Shown here: in pieces, positions 1-6,339 of the stretch
Layout of the letters: the number at the start of each line of letters is the position of its first letter
How positions within the stretch are numbered: the first letter of the stretch is position 1
Source of the DNA: a virus
DNA length: 56,225 bases
Virus record (IMG/VR): IMGVR_UViG_3300046787_000077
Location: 1-56,225 of that record
Strand: one strand, 5' to 3'
Notes under the pieces: model-generated
Database searches by the model: none
The model's input: the letters and a program-made list of their open reading frames with translations, nothing else
What the model was told of the DNA's origin: nothing
Translations under genes and position numbers: made by a program

Positions 1-83
1 TCGATCAGGAGCGTTTCCCTTTGGGCCCCGCACGGCTGAGATGGGGGTGTTGCCCACTACCCATATTTATCTAATATTCTTTT

Positions 84-91
84 TACCTTTG
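84..91 (+). promoter_or_regulatory. Bacteroidetes-type -7 box (TACCTTTG)
   Basis: TACCTTTG matches the TAnnTTTG consensus of the Bacteroidetes primary sigma factor. It lies 22 nt before the start codon at 114. No convincing -33 TTG is seen at the usual distance, so the call rests on the -7 box and its position. Confidence 0.5.
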
Positions 92-113
92 CCCAAACAA
101 ACCCAAACAAACA

Positions 114-254
114 ATGGCAAAAATGATCAAAGAATATGGTGGCAAAGAGAAGTATGCTTCGAAGGCCGCTATGATGAAACACGAAAAAACTGAGGGCAAG
201 AAAGTAGAGAAGATGGAGAAGAAAGGTGTCTTTCCTAAGATGAAGAAAAAGTAA
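114..254 (+). CDS. 46-residue lysine-rich phage protein
   Basis: Short ATG-started frame of 46 codons, preceded by a TAnnTTTG promoter box and followed directly by a hairpin terminator, so it looks like a single-gene transcription unit. The protein is about one third lysine, begins MAKM and ends in three lysines (KMKKK). This matches a family of short basic proteins encoded at 3.7-5.6 kb. No domain is recognised. A nucleic-acid-binding or virion-cargo role is a guess from charge alone. Confidence 0.65.
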   Translation: MAKMIKEYGGKEKYASKAAMMKHEKTEGKKVEKMEKKGVFPKMKKK

Positions 255-267
255 AATTTTTCTATGA

Positions 268-300
268 AAGCCCAGGTTCACAAGACTTGGGTCTTTTTTT
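268..300 (+). terminator. Rho-independent terminator
   Basis: AAGCCCA pairs with TGGG(T)CTT around a short loop, with one bulged T, and is followed by a run of seven Ts. It closes the small gene at 114-254. Confidence 0.65.
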
Positions 301-594
301 GCCCTTATATTTTGTACAGATTCTACATTTGTACACAATTATGACTTCTTTGTGTACAAAATATGTACAAAAGTATTTTTCTACAATCTTATAACTTATT
401 GATTATTAGTTATTTATATTAAGTATTTATTCTTTTATGAACAAAATGAACAAAATAAATAAGAAAAGTAAAAAAAATTTCACACGCTCAAAATAAAAAA
501 ATATATTTACGTAATACGGCAAAAAAGTTTGCAAGTTTACATATTGTACATTTGGCTTGTTTTTGTTATATTTGTACAAACAATAAAATATAAT
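301..594. promoter_or_regulatory. AT-rich control region with repeated TGTACA palindromes
   Basis: This stretch of about 290 nt has no credible gene. It is strongly AT-rich and contains six TGTACA hexamers, four between about 312 and 369 and two at about 545-578. Several are extended to TTTGTACA or to the full palindrome TTTGTACAAA (571-580). A TACATTTG box (324-331) and a TATATTTG box (567-574) both overlap such a motif. It could be an operator cluster, a promoter hub or part of a replication origin. The sequence does not decide between these. Confidence 0.45.
544..574 (+). promoter_or_regulatory. Promoter for the gene at 595
   Basis: TTG at 544-546, a 20-nt spacer, then TATATTTG at 567-574. 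This is close to the Bacteroidetes TTG-N19/20-TAnnTTTG arrangement and sits 20 nt before the ATG at 595. The -7 box overlaps the palindrome TTTGTACAAA, so a protein binding the palindrome could block it. Confidence 0.6.
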
Positions 595-888
595 ATGAAA
601 CTCTACAATTCCAGACCCCAAAAACTCATCAGAGTAAACATCAAGCAGGCTGGTCAGCCAGTTATACATTTGGCATTTGACGAATGCGAATTATTAGATT
701 GTGCAGAGGCACTATTGTCTTATATCAATTCGGGCTTACCACAAAAGAATACTTCTGACAAGCACAAGATTACTATTCAGTGTCGTGAATGGGAGAACTC
801 TAAGAATGGGCTGTCGACTAGTTTTAGTTTTGTTGGACCAGATAGTTCGTTTGTAAGAGATTGCATTGTCAGCCATTTTGACAATTAA
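595..888 (+). CDS. Conserved-type hypothetical phage protein (97 aa)
   Basis: A soluble protein of 97 residues starting MKLYNSRP. The frame is open upstream to 529, but the promoter lies inside that extension and the extra residues are a hydrophobic AT-rich translation, so the ATG at 595 is preferred. The protein has mixed alpha/beta character with several Cys and a central acidic stretch. No domain is recognised. It is followed after about 50 nt by the groEL promoter, so it is probably an early or regulatory gene. Function unknown. Confidence 0.6.
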   Translation: MKLYNSRPQKLIRVNIKQAGQPVIHLAFDECELLDCAEALLSYINSGLPQKNTSDKHKITIQCREWENSKNGLSTSFSFVGPDSSFVRDCIVSHFDN

Positions 889-890
889 TT

Positions 891-921
891 TTGTTTGGCG
901 TTATAATTGTATATAGATTTG
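891..921 (+). promoter_or_regulatory. groEL promoter
   Basis: TTG at 891-893, a 20-nt spacer and TAGATTTG at 914-921, 18 nt before the groEL ATG. It fits the Bacteroidetes promoter arrangement and suggests groEL is transcribed from its own start. Confidence 0.6.
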
Positions 922-939
922 TAACAAATTAAATTTAAC

Positions 940-2487
940 ATGATAGTAAAAGACATCGTCTTCGGAGATGAAGGCAGAAAGAAATTAATTAAGGGTGTTA
1001 ATACCATAGCAGATGCTGTAGGTTCAACATTAGGGGCTCGTGGTCGCACGGTGCTTATTGAGTCGGAGCAACACGTTGGTGGCATTACAGTTACCAAGGA
1101 TGGTGTGACGGTCGCTAAGTCAATTAACTTAATGGACCCAGCTGAGAACTTGGCGGTCATGATCATGCGAGAAGCATCTGAGAAGACTGCTAACTCGGCA
1201 GGTGATGGGACGACGACCAGTATGGTGCTCGCACAAGGCATCATTCATGCGGCAATGGACGAGATTAAGCCAGATGACAACATTACACAGGTGCTACGTG
1301 ACATTCAGGCTGCAGCATTACGTGTTGCAGAAGAGTTGACGGCTATGTCGACAGAGATCACATCAGACAAGTTGGTGGACGTGGCGACTATCTCGGCTAA
1401 TGGCGATGCGGAGATTGGCAAGATTATTGCTGATGCGTACAATCAAGTTGGCCTATCAGGCGTGGTGACCGTTGGAGCATCTGAGACATCGGACACTTAC
1501 GCTGAGGTGGTCAGTGGCATGAAGATAGACAGGGGATTTGCGAGCAAGTACTTTGTGACAGACCACAAGAAGCAAGAGGTGGTGCTAGATAAGCCATACA
1601 TTTTGGTTACTGACCAGCCTATTACAAACCTTAACGACATCTTGCCTATTCTAGAGTTCATCCACCAAGGCAGACATTCATTGCTCATCATTGGAGAGCT
1701 TGACGAGAACTCACTAAATTCACTTAACGTGAACAAGATTAAGTTGGGTCTAAAAGTAAGCACTATTATTCCTCCATCATTTGGCTACAAGCGTCATCAG
1801 ATCATGCAGGACATCGCTATTGCGACAGGGGCTAAGTACTTCTCTGAGCAGACAGGTGACAACTTGATGATGGTCACTATTGACGACTGCGGACAAGCAG
1901 GCAAGGTGGTGAGCTCACGCTTCAATACCATTATCTTCGATGCTGTCGGAGAAGGGGAGCAGAGAGTACAAGAGTTGCAAGAGCAGATGGCTGTGGAGAG
2001 CCAAGCGATAGAGAAAGAGTTCTTAAAAGAACGCATCGCTAATCTTGGTGGTGGCGTGGCTATCATTAAGGTGGGTGCTAACTCAGACATTGAGCAGAAG
2101 GAGAAGAAGGACCGAGTGGACGATGCGGTGTGTGCGGTGAGAGCAGCACTAGAAGAGGGCATCCTGCCAGGTGGTGGCGTAGCGTTGCAAGACATTGCTA
2201 TCAAGATGGAGTCAAGTAATAAGGGTGATGACATATTAAGAGAGGCGATGGTGACACCCATGATCAAAATACTTAAAAATGCTGGCATAAGCATAGACTC
2301 TATTGATAGAGATAAGATACACAAAGAAGGCATTGGCATTAATGTGGTGACGGGTGCATACTGCCACATGATGGACATGGGGATCATTGACCCGACTAAG
2401 GTGACTAAAGAAGCTCTCAAGAACGCTGTATCTGTTGCTACTACATTGTTATCCACAGAGACGGTCATTACCAACATTAGAGCATAA
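940..2487 (+). CDS. groEL: Phage-encoded GroEL chaperonin (HSP60)
   Basis: 515-residue group I chaperonin that would form the ATP-driven folding chamber, probably for capsid or tail proteins. The nucleotide site is intact: TKDGVTVAK near residue 50 (Asp52 equivalent), GDGTTT near residue 87, VDDAV (Asp398 equivalent) near 388 and the glycine-rich GGGVAL after it. The apical domain (about 190-365) is complete. The protein stops right after the equatorial strand (STETVITNIRA), so the disordered Gly-Gly-Met tail of bacterial GroEL (about 545 aa) is absent. A partner GroES lies 370 nt downstream, after one small gene, so the order is groEL-groES, the reverse of the usual bacterial operon. Codon choice looks richer in G/C than in the small genes around it, which may point to transfer from a cellular genome. 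Confidence 0.95.
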   Translation: MIVKDIVFGDEGRKKLIKGVNTIADAVGSTLGARGRTVLIESEQHVGGITVTKDGVTVAKSINLMDPAENLAVMIMREASEKTANSAGDGTTTSMVLAQGIIHAAMDEIKPDDNITQVLRDIQAAALRVAEELTAMSTEITSDKLVDVATISANGDAEIGKIIADAYNQVGLSGVVTVGASETSDTYAEVVSGMKIDRGFASKYFVTDHKKQEVVLDKPYILVTDQPITNLNDILPILEFIHQGRHSLLIIGELDENSLNSLNVNKIKLGLKVSTIIPPSFGYKRHQIMQDIAIATGAKYFSEQTGDNLMMVTIDDCGQAGKVVSSRFNTIIFDAVGEGEQRVQELQEQMAVESQAIEKEFLKERIANLGGGVAIIKVGANSDIEQKEKKDRVDDAVCAVRAALEEGILPGGGVALQDIAIKMESSNKGDDILREAMVTPMIKILKNAGISIDSIDRDKIHKEGIGINVVTGAYCHMMDMGIIDPTKVTKEALKNAVSVATTLLSTETVITNIRA

Positions 2488-2647
2488 ATCCAAACCAATA
2501 TGAGGAGGAAAATGATAATTATCCAAACCAATAGTTTATATTAGTAATGCACACTATTGACGAAACTTGTCAAAATTTGCAATTTCTGATAATAAGGTAA
2601 ACTACAATTTACAAATTGTAAATCAAACGTAAAATATAATTAATGTT
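2488..2647. promoter_or_regulatory. Intergenic region with a direct repeat and a perfect palindrome
   Basis: This 160-nt gap after groEL holds two exact copies of ATCCAAACCAATA (2488-2500 and 2521-2533), an inverted TTGAC/GTCAA pair (2557-2573), and the palindrome TACAATTT-AC-AAATTGTA (2603-2620) with 8-bp arms. No clear TAnnTTTG box is present. These elements look like protein-binding sites controlling the downstream 69-aa gene and groES. Confidence 0.45.
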
Positions 2648-2857
2648 ATGACACCAAAAGCAAAAGCTCTAAATATATATAATAGATTCTTTAGAGAAGT
2701 TCCATTCCTGCAAGCAAAAAATTCTCCAATAGATGATGTGGATGCAGCTAAAAAATGTGCATTAATAGCAGTAGATGAAATATTGAATGTTATAGAAGTG
2801 CCAAGTACGGAATATAAATATTGGAAAGAAGTTAAACAAGAGATAGAAAAACTATAA
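2648..2857 (+). CDS. Small helical phage protein (69 aa)
   Basis: 69-residue, mainly helical, charged protein (starts MTPKAKAL) containing an acidic DDVDAAKKCA helix. Its stop is one base before the GroES start, so the two are probably translated from one message. I believe similar short proteins occur in other Bacteroidetes phages, but I cannot attach a function. It could be a folding cofactor given its place between groEL and groES; that is inference from position only. Confidence 0.65.
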   Translation: MTPKAKALNIYNRFFREVPFLQAKNSPIDDVDAAKKCALIAVDEILNVIEVPSTEYKYWKEVKQEIEKL

Positions 2858-2858
2858 T

Positions 2859-3116
2859 ATGAAGGTAATCGGTAAAAATATTCTAATCGTCCCAATGGAG
2901 GAGGAGACAAAGTCCAAAGGTGGACTAATCATGACCGCAATGGACACAAATGAGCTACGCTACAAGAAGGCTACCGTGGTATCACAAGGCACGCTAGTAG
3001 ATGGCATAAAGCCAGGCTCATTCATTTACTTCGACAGAGCAGCCGGTCACAGCATCCGCATCAATGAGGACTTATATACAGTCATCACTGAGAAAGATGT
3101 GGTAGTGGTGCTTTAA
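2859..3116 (+). CDS. groES: Phage-encoded GroES-type co-chaperonin (Cpn10)
   Basis: 85-residue beta-barrel co-chaperonin that would cap the GroEL ring. The start MKVIGKNILIVPMEEE is the Cpn10 N-terminal strand. The mobile loop that contacts GroEL is present, with KSKGGLIM carrying the hydrophobic tripeptide, and the barrel strand around GIKPGSFIYFDR is typical. The length is slightly below bacterial GroES (about 97 aa). Its stop codon overlaps by 4 nt with the stop of the convergent gene at 3113-3622. It is expected to act with the GroEL encoded upstream. Confidence 0.9.
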   Translation: MKVIGKNILIVPMEEETKSKGGLIMTAMDTNELRYKKATVVSQGTLVDGIKPGSFIYFDRAAGHSIRINEDLYTVITEKDVVVVL

Positions 3117-3622
3117 AAATCTTTATTAAGTCTACCAATGACCCTGTCATATTGCCTTGTGGCAAAGTGATGGGGTTTATTACTTTTAGGCTTGATGTCA
3201 GATAGCTTAGGAATGGGCTTTTGGCCCTGCAACATCTCATAAACTTGTCGCATGATGGCTTTGGCTTGGTGAGATAGCTCATAAATCGCCCGTTTGCCCG
3301 GTTCAGGCTTTCGAAAATGGACAATTAAGCCTTTCTCCATCAAATCTCTGCGTCTATTTTCAGTAAATCCAAAGATTTGGCAGTACTGGTCAAACTGATT
3401 GGCATCAAATACGTGCTCGGAGTATAAATAACACAATAGTTCAAAGTCTTCTAGGCTCAATCCATGCTTATGGCGAGCCCAGGCACGCACAACTTTTATA
3501 TATTTTAGAAAGTCTTTGTCGACAGCTTCACGTCTAACGACAATTGGCTTGACTTTATATTCACGCACCTTGATAGCTCTAGGTTTAATCTTCCTAGGCT
3601 TCATATATGTTCGGATTGTCAT
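3113..3622 (-). CDS. Putative winged-helix DNA-binding protein
   Basis: 169-residue basic protein on the opposite strand to its neighbours. The N-terminal 45 residues are rich in Lys/Arg. Residues about 50-130 look like a winged helix-turn-helix: SLEDFELLCYLY, then FTENRRRDLMEKGLI, then a beta-wing and YELSHQAKAIM, which resembles the strand-helix end of MarR/PadR-like domains. Its start faces the gene at 3677 across a 54-nt divergent promoter region, a layout common for phage regulators. The role (repressor or early/late switch) is inferred; the exact family is not identified. Confidence 0.65.
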   Translation of the reverse strand: MTIRTYMKPRKIKPRAIKVREYKVKPIVVRREAVDKDFLKYIKVVRAWARHKHGLSLEDFELLCYLYSEHVFDANQFDQYCQIFGFTENRRRDLMEKGLIVHFRKPEPGKRAIYELSHQAKAIMRQVYEMLQGQKPIPKLSDIKPKSNKPHHFATRQYDRVIGRLNKDF

Positions 3623-3637
3623 TGTATTTTATTTTTA

Positions 3638-3645
3638 CAAAATTA
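3638..3645 (-). promoter_or_regulatory. -7 box for the minus-strand wHTH-like gene
   Basis: On the minus strand the sequence reads TAATTTTG, matching TAnnTTTG, 16 nt before the start codon at 3622. It lies back to back with the plus-strand box at 3648-3655, so both promoters share about 18 bp and a bound regulator could affect both. Confidence 0.5.
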
Positions 3646-3647
3646 CT

Positions 3648-3655
3648 TATCTTTG
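3648..3655 (+). promoter_or_regulatory. -7 box for the small-basic-gene operon
   Basis: TATCTTTG matches TAnnTTTG and ends 21 nt before the ATG at 3677. It probably drives the run of small genes from 3677 to about 5474. Confidence 0.55.
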
Positions 3656-3676
3656 TCAAATAATAATAAATAAATT

Positions 3677-4063
3677 ATGGGAAAGCAAAATCCAAAGTCA
3701 ATGATTAAGATTGGTGACTTAAAAAATGTTGTTAGTGATTTACAAACTAGAACTAACGAACTAAAAAGTCAATACCAACAAACTAAACAAGATATATCAA
3801 GCGGTGCTACTATGGGTCAATCTGGCGTAGGCCAATTGCAAGATATGCGTGCTCGTGAAATTGAGCATAATACATCTAAGATTAATCGCTATGGTGGTTT
3901 AATCCAACAAGGTACAATCATGCACGATAAAGCTCGTTTAGCAGAGAAAGAAGCTCAATACAAAAAAGACTATCCTTTAGCTGCAACATATAAGCAAGCT
4001 CAATTGAATGCTCCAGTAAAAAATGGTATGACAATGACAACTAAGATTGTTAAAAAGAAATAA
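3677..4063 (+). CDS. Coiled-coil basic protein, first of the small-gene operon
   Basis: 128 residues beginning MGKQNPKS. Residues about 10-50 form a heptad-like coiled coil (LKNVVSDLQTRTNELKSQY). The C-terminus is basic and ends in three lysines. It is the first gene after the divergent promoter and is followed after one base by the next gene. Function is unknown. Structural or DNA-binding roles are possible. Confidence 0.7.
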   Translation: MGKQNPKSMIKIGDLKNVVSDLQTRTNELKSQYQQTKQDISSGATMGQSGVGQLQDMRAREIEHNTSKINRYGGLIQQGTIMHDKARLAEKEAQYKKDYPLAATYKQAQLNAPVKNGMTMTTKIVKKK

Positions 4064-4064
4064 C

Positions 4065-4202
4065 ATGGCAAAGCAAGAAAAAACACCAATGACACGTCCA
4101 ATGCCTAAAACATATATGGGCATCACTAAACTTTCAGCTGCTGATAAAGCAATGAAGGTTGCTAAGGTAATGAAAGTTGCCAAGGCTATGAAGAAAAAGT
4201 AA
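4065..4202 (+). CDS. 45-residue lysine-rich protein
   Basis: ATG at 4065 gives 45 codons to a TAA whose last base is shared with the next ATG (TAATG). The first half contains TPMTRPMPKTYMG. The second half is an Ala/Lys/Val helix (KAMKVAKVMKVAKAM) ending in three lysines. It is one of the MAK...KKK family of short proteins in this operon. No domain is recognised. Confidence 0.6.
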   Translation: MAKQEKTPMTRPMPKTYMGITKLSAADKAMKVAKVMKVAKAMKKK

Positions 4203-4384
4203 TGAGAGGCTTAGGAGACGTAGTCGAGCATGTTGCTAAGGTAACAGGCGTTGCAGCCGCTGTTAAAGCCGTCGCAGGTGATGACTGCGGCTGTGCTGCT
4301 AGAAGAGATGCATTGAACAGGGTATTCCCATTTAATAAACCACAAGATGGCAAAGACAGCAGCTTGGACAAGAAAAGAAGGTAA
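4202..4384 (+). CDS. 60-residue protein with a CGC motif
   Basis: Starts at the ATG overlapping the previous stop (TAATG). It carries an N-terminal helix (MRGLGDVVEHVAKVTG), then DDCGCAARRDALNRVFPF. I recognise this CGC-x2-R-x-x-LN-FP arrangement as recurring in Bacteroidetes phage genomes, without a known function. The two Cys could bind metal. The tail is basic. Its end overlaps the next gene by 38 nt in another frame. Confidence 0.6.
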   Translation: MRGLGDVVEHVAKVTGVAAAVKAVAGDDCGCAARRDALNRVFPFNKPQDGKDSSLDKKRR

Positions 4385-4619
4385 GGATCCGAAGGGTGGT
4401 CTTAACGCTAAAGGCGTTGCATCATACAGACGTGAGAATCCGGGTAGTAAATTGCAGACAGCAGTGACTACTCCACCATCTAAATTAAAAGCGGGCAGCA
4501 AAGATGCTGCTAGACGTAAGTCATTCTGTGCAAGAATGTCCGGAGTCGATGGTCCAATGAAGAAGCCAAATGGCGAGCCAACAAGAAAAGCATTAGCACT
4601 AAGAAAATGGAATTGTTAA
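4347..4619 (+). CDS. DUF6321-like basic protein
   Basis: 90 residues with the pattern AAWTRKEGKDPKGGLNAKG at the start and SKDAARRKSFCARM in the middle. I recall this arrangement from short conserved proteins of marine phages (probably DUF6321). It is strongly basic and likely binds nucleic acid or is packaged in virions; neither is established. It overlaps the gene before by 38 nt and the gene after by 13 nt, typical of tight translational coupling. Confidence 0.7.
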   Translation: MAKTAAWTRKEGKDPKGGLNAKGVASYRRENPGSKLQTAVTTPPSKLKAGSKDAARRKSFCARMSGVDGPMKKPNGEPTRKALALRKWNC

Positions 4620-4750
4620 AAAGAAAAGACGGGTCAAAATCTCGTCGTGGCTTATGGGATAATATCCGTGAGAACAAAGGCTCAGGCAAAAAGCCTACCA
4701 AAGAAATGTTAAAGCAAGAGAAGAAAATCATTGCTAAGAATAAAAAATAA
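4607..4750 (+). CDS. 47-residue basic protein
   Basis: ATG at 4607, 47 codons, TAA sharing its last base with the ATG at 4750. The protein is about 30 % lysine and contains SRRGLWDNIREN and GSGKKPTKEMLKQEKK, a pattern I recognise from small proteins of many environmental phages. It ends in lysines. Role unknown. Confidence 0.65.
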   Translation: MELLKRKDGSKSRRGLWDNIRENKGSGKKPTKEMLKQEKKIIAKNKK

Positions 4751-5199
4751 TGGCAAAGCAAAAGAATTTAGTTCGTACATCTATTCCTTTGGGTGCAACA
4801 CAATTTGCAGCAGATGCAACATTTGTGAATAAGCCAACTCAGCAATTTGTTAGACCAGAAAATGTTGCTGTAAAAAGATGGGCTAATGGTGACTATCGTC
4901 AAAATCCTGATGGAAGTACAAGTACTCATATTATGACAGATTTTGAGGCTGATGGCAAACATTATGCTGCACCTACTTTATATCCTAAAGACAGAAAAGG
5001 TACAAAATCACGCAACCCTAAAGATTGGTATCAAGCACCAGAGAAGGGTTTTGCTTTTGCAGACACTGCTCAAGCAAGAGGTGAGTTATATGGTCCATTC
5101 CAAACTCAAAAAATTGCACACGATTTTGCTGCAAATGGGTACAAAAATATGCCAGCTCAAAAAATTGCATCTGGCAAGTTGTTAAAGAAAAAGAAATAA
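4750..5199 (+). CDS. Putative virion-associated protein with GKHYAAPTLYP motif
   Basis: 149 residues. The first half is polar. The middle holds a GKHYAAPTLYPKD segment followed by WYQ, AFADTAQARGELYGPF and a C-terminal AHDFAANGYK region. Similar 'HYxxPTxYP ... EAxxxGExxxF ... A..FA..' stretches occur in phage virion-associated and transglycosylase-bearing proteins, so a structural role is plausible. It ends in four lysines like its neighbours. Start and stop overlap adjacent genes by one base (TAATG). Confidence 0.6.
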   Translation: MAKQKNLVRTSIPLGATQFAADATFVNKPTQQFVRPENVAVKRWANGDYRQNPDGSTSTHIMTDFEADGKHYAAPTLYPKDRKGTKSRNPKDWYQAPEKGFAFADTAQARGELYGPFQTQKIAHDFAANGYKNMPAQKIASGKLLKKKK

Positions 5200-5474
5200 T
5201 GGCAGGACGGACATCTGAATACTATAAGACTCATCCGGAGGCTCGCAAAAAACGTCTTGAATATCAGGCTGAATATAACAAGAGAGCTGATCAATTAAAA
5301 AAGCGTATTGAGCTTAACAAGGTTAACCGTGACCGTGGTCAATATGGCGATGGTGATGGCAAAGATATGAGCCACAAAAGAAATGGTCGTATCGTTGAGG
5401 AATCAGCTAGTAAGAACCGTGGATCTCGTTCAAATATGCCTGGCGATCGTCGGGCAAGAGGCAAAAAAAAATAA
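5199..5474 (+). CDS. Conserved basic phage protein (91 aa)
   Basis: 91 residues. An N-terminal Arg/Lys-rich helix (YYKTHPEARKKRLEYQAEYNK) is followed by a KDMSHKRNGRIV segment and a basic tail ending GKKK. I recognise this order from short proteins in cyanophage-like and other environmental phages. It is highly positively charged, so binding to DNA or RNA is likely but unproven. It closes the first run of overlapping small genes. Confidence 0.65.
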   Translation: MAGRTSEYYKTHPEARKKRLEYQAEYNKRADQLKKRIELNKVNRDRGQYGDGDGKDMSHKRNGRIVEESASKNRGSRSNMPGDRRARGKKK

Positions 5475-5475
5475 T

Positions 5476-5483
5476 TAACTTTG
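5476..5483 (+). promoter_or_regulatory. -7 box (TAACTTTG)
   Basis: TAACTTTG matches TAnnTTTG directly after the stop codon at 5474 and 20 nt before the ATG at 5504. It is followed by a GTAC step, as in the boxes at 324 and 567. Confidence 0.5.
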
Positions 5484-5503
5484 TACTTTAAAATATCAAG
5501 ATT

Positions 5504-5632
5504 ATGAAAAAGGTAACTAAAAAAACAGCGTTCAACATCAAAGAAGCAAGTAACCAAAAATTGACAGCAACTGCACGTAAGCACTACGCAGAGAATGCAC
5601 AAGCTGCAATGAAAAACAAAAAGAAGAAATAA
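5504..5632 (+). CDS. 42-residue lysine-rich protein
   Basis: ATG at 5504, 42 codons, TAA at 5630-5632. It is an amphipathic helical protein (MKKVTKKTAF ... NAQAAMKNKKKK) ending in four lysines. It is preceded by a TAnnTTTG box and followed after one base by the spike-base-like gene. No domain is recognised. Confidence 0.6.
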   Translation: MKKVTKKTAFNIKEASNQKLTATARKHYAENAQAAMKNKKKK

Positions 5633-5633
5633 G

Positions 5634-5897
5634 ATGGGTGTTTTAAATTACGTACAGTCAGGGCGTGCTGCAGCAGTAACGCCATCAAACACTGATAATA
5701 TTCCTAGCGTATCAGGTGGCACAAATGATGAGGGATGTATCCTTTACATTGGTGGTACTGGTAACTTAAAGGTATTAACTATTGGTGGCGACGAGGTTAT
5801 CTTCTACGCAGTACCAGCAGGAACAACTTTGCAGGTTCGTGTTAAGAGAGTTTTCTCTACAGGAACAGCAGCTACTAACATCGTTGCTCTTTGGTAA
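5634..5897 (+). CDS. Small beta-rich virion protein (spike-base-like)
   Basis: 87 residues dominated by beta strands. The pattern CILYIGGTGNLKVLTIGGDEV, VPAGTTLQVRVKRVFSTGT and ATNIVAL matches what I recall of the Rcc01079-type spike-base family, found in gene transfer agents and many phages, where it anchors head spikes. The assignment is from memory. The gene lies between small basic genes and the lysis genes and overlaps the next start by one base. Confidence 0.6.
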   Translation: MGVLNYVQSGRAAAVTPSNTDNIPSVSGGTNDEGCILYIGGTGNLKVLTIGGDEVIFYAVPAGTTLQVRVKRVFSTGTAATNIVALW

Positions 5898-6061
5898 TGA
5901 CAGAAGACGATCTGAAAATAGGAATACTAAATTCGATAACTCTTATGTTATCGTTTACCACTATAGAAGCTACTCTTCGTATAGCATTATTGGCTGTGTC
6001 AATAATCTACACGGGCTTTAAGCTATATAAACTTATAAAAGAAAGAAAGAAATGGCTTTAA
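5897..6061 (+). CDS. Single-TM small membrane protein, holin-like
   Basis: ATG at 5897 (sharing a base with the previous stop) gives 54 codons. A charged N-terminus (MTEDDLK) is followed by one hydrophobic segment at about residues 15-43 and a basic C-terminus (KLIKERKKWL), the topology of small class III holins or spanin partners. It overlaps the next membrane-protein gene by 10 nt, inside a lysis cluster. The holin call is inference from topology and position. Confidence 0.6.
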   Translation: MTEDDLKIGILNSITLMLSFTTIEATLRIALLAVSIIYTGFKLYKLIKERKKWL

Positions 6062-6339
6062 TTGACATTTTTAAAGACGATAACGAGATCAACGAAAAGT
6101 CGGTTCTAGGATTCGCATCATTCGCAGTATTGGTGGTCTATGGATCAGTTGACATCGTCACAGGTGCAATGCAACAGCAATTTGTTATTGAGCCCATTAT
6201 TTTAGAGATTTTCGCAGGATTAACTGCAGCTTGTTTCGGTATCTCAGCATTTGAGAAGGTGAAGAACCGTGAGAACGAGACAGAAAGACAAAAAGCCCTA
6301 GGTGGCCAAATCGAGCCATATGAAGAGTCTGAAGGTTAG
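6052..6339 (+). CDS. Two-TM membrane protein, candidate holin
   Basis: 95 residues with two hydrophobic segments (about 18-37 and 48-67) and a charged C-terminal tail (KVKNRENETERQK ... EESEG). The size and topology fit a class II holin, which would release the GH19 endolysin encoded about 0.6 kb downstream. No sequence family is recognised. Confidence 0.6.
   Translation: MALIDIFKDDNEINEKSVLGFASFAVLVVYGSVDIVTGAMQQQFVIEPIILEIFAGLTAACFGISAFEKVKNRENETERQKALGGQIEPYEESEG

Noticed and set aside
437-496. 19-codon Lys/Asn-rich frame
   Set aside because: It is too short, lies in AT-rich control DNA, and has no promoter box or overlap with a real gene to support it.
1797-2531. 244-codon minus-strand frame opposite groEL
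   Set aside because: The sense strand is clearly GroEL with all catalytic motifs; the antisense frame is hydrophobic and without recognisable domains.
2501-2545. 14-codon frame in the groEL-groES gap
   Set aside because: It spans one copy of a direct repeat in a probable regulatory region; no sign of translation.
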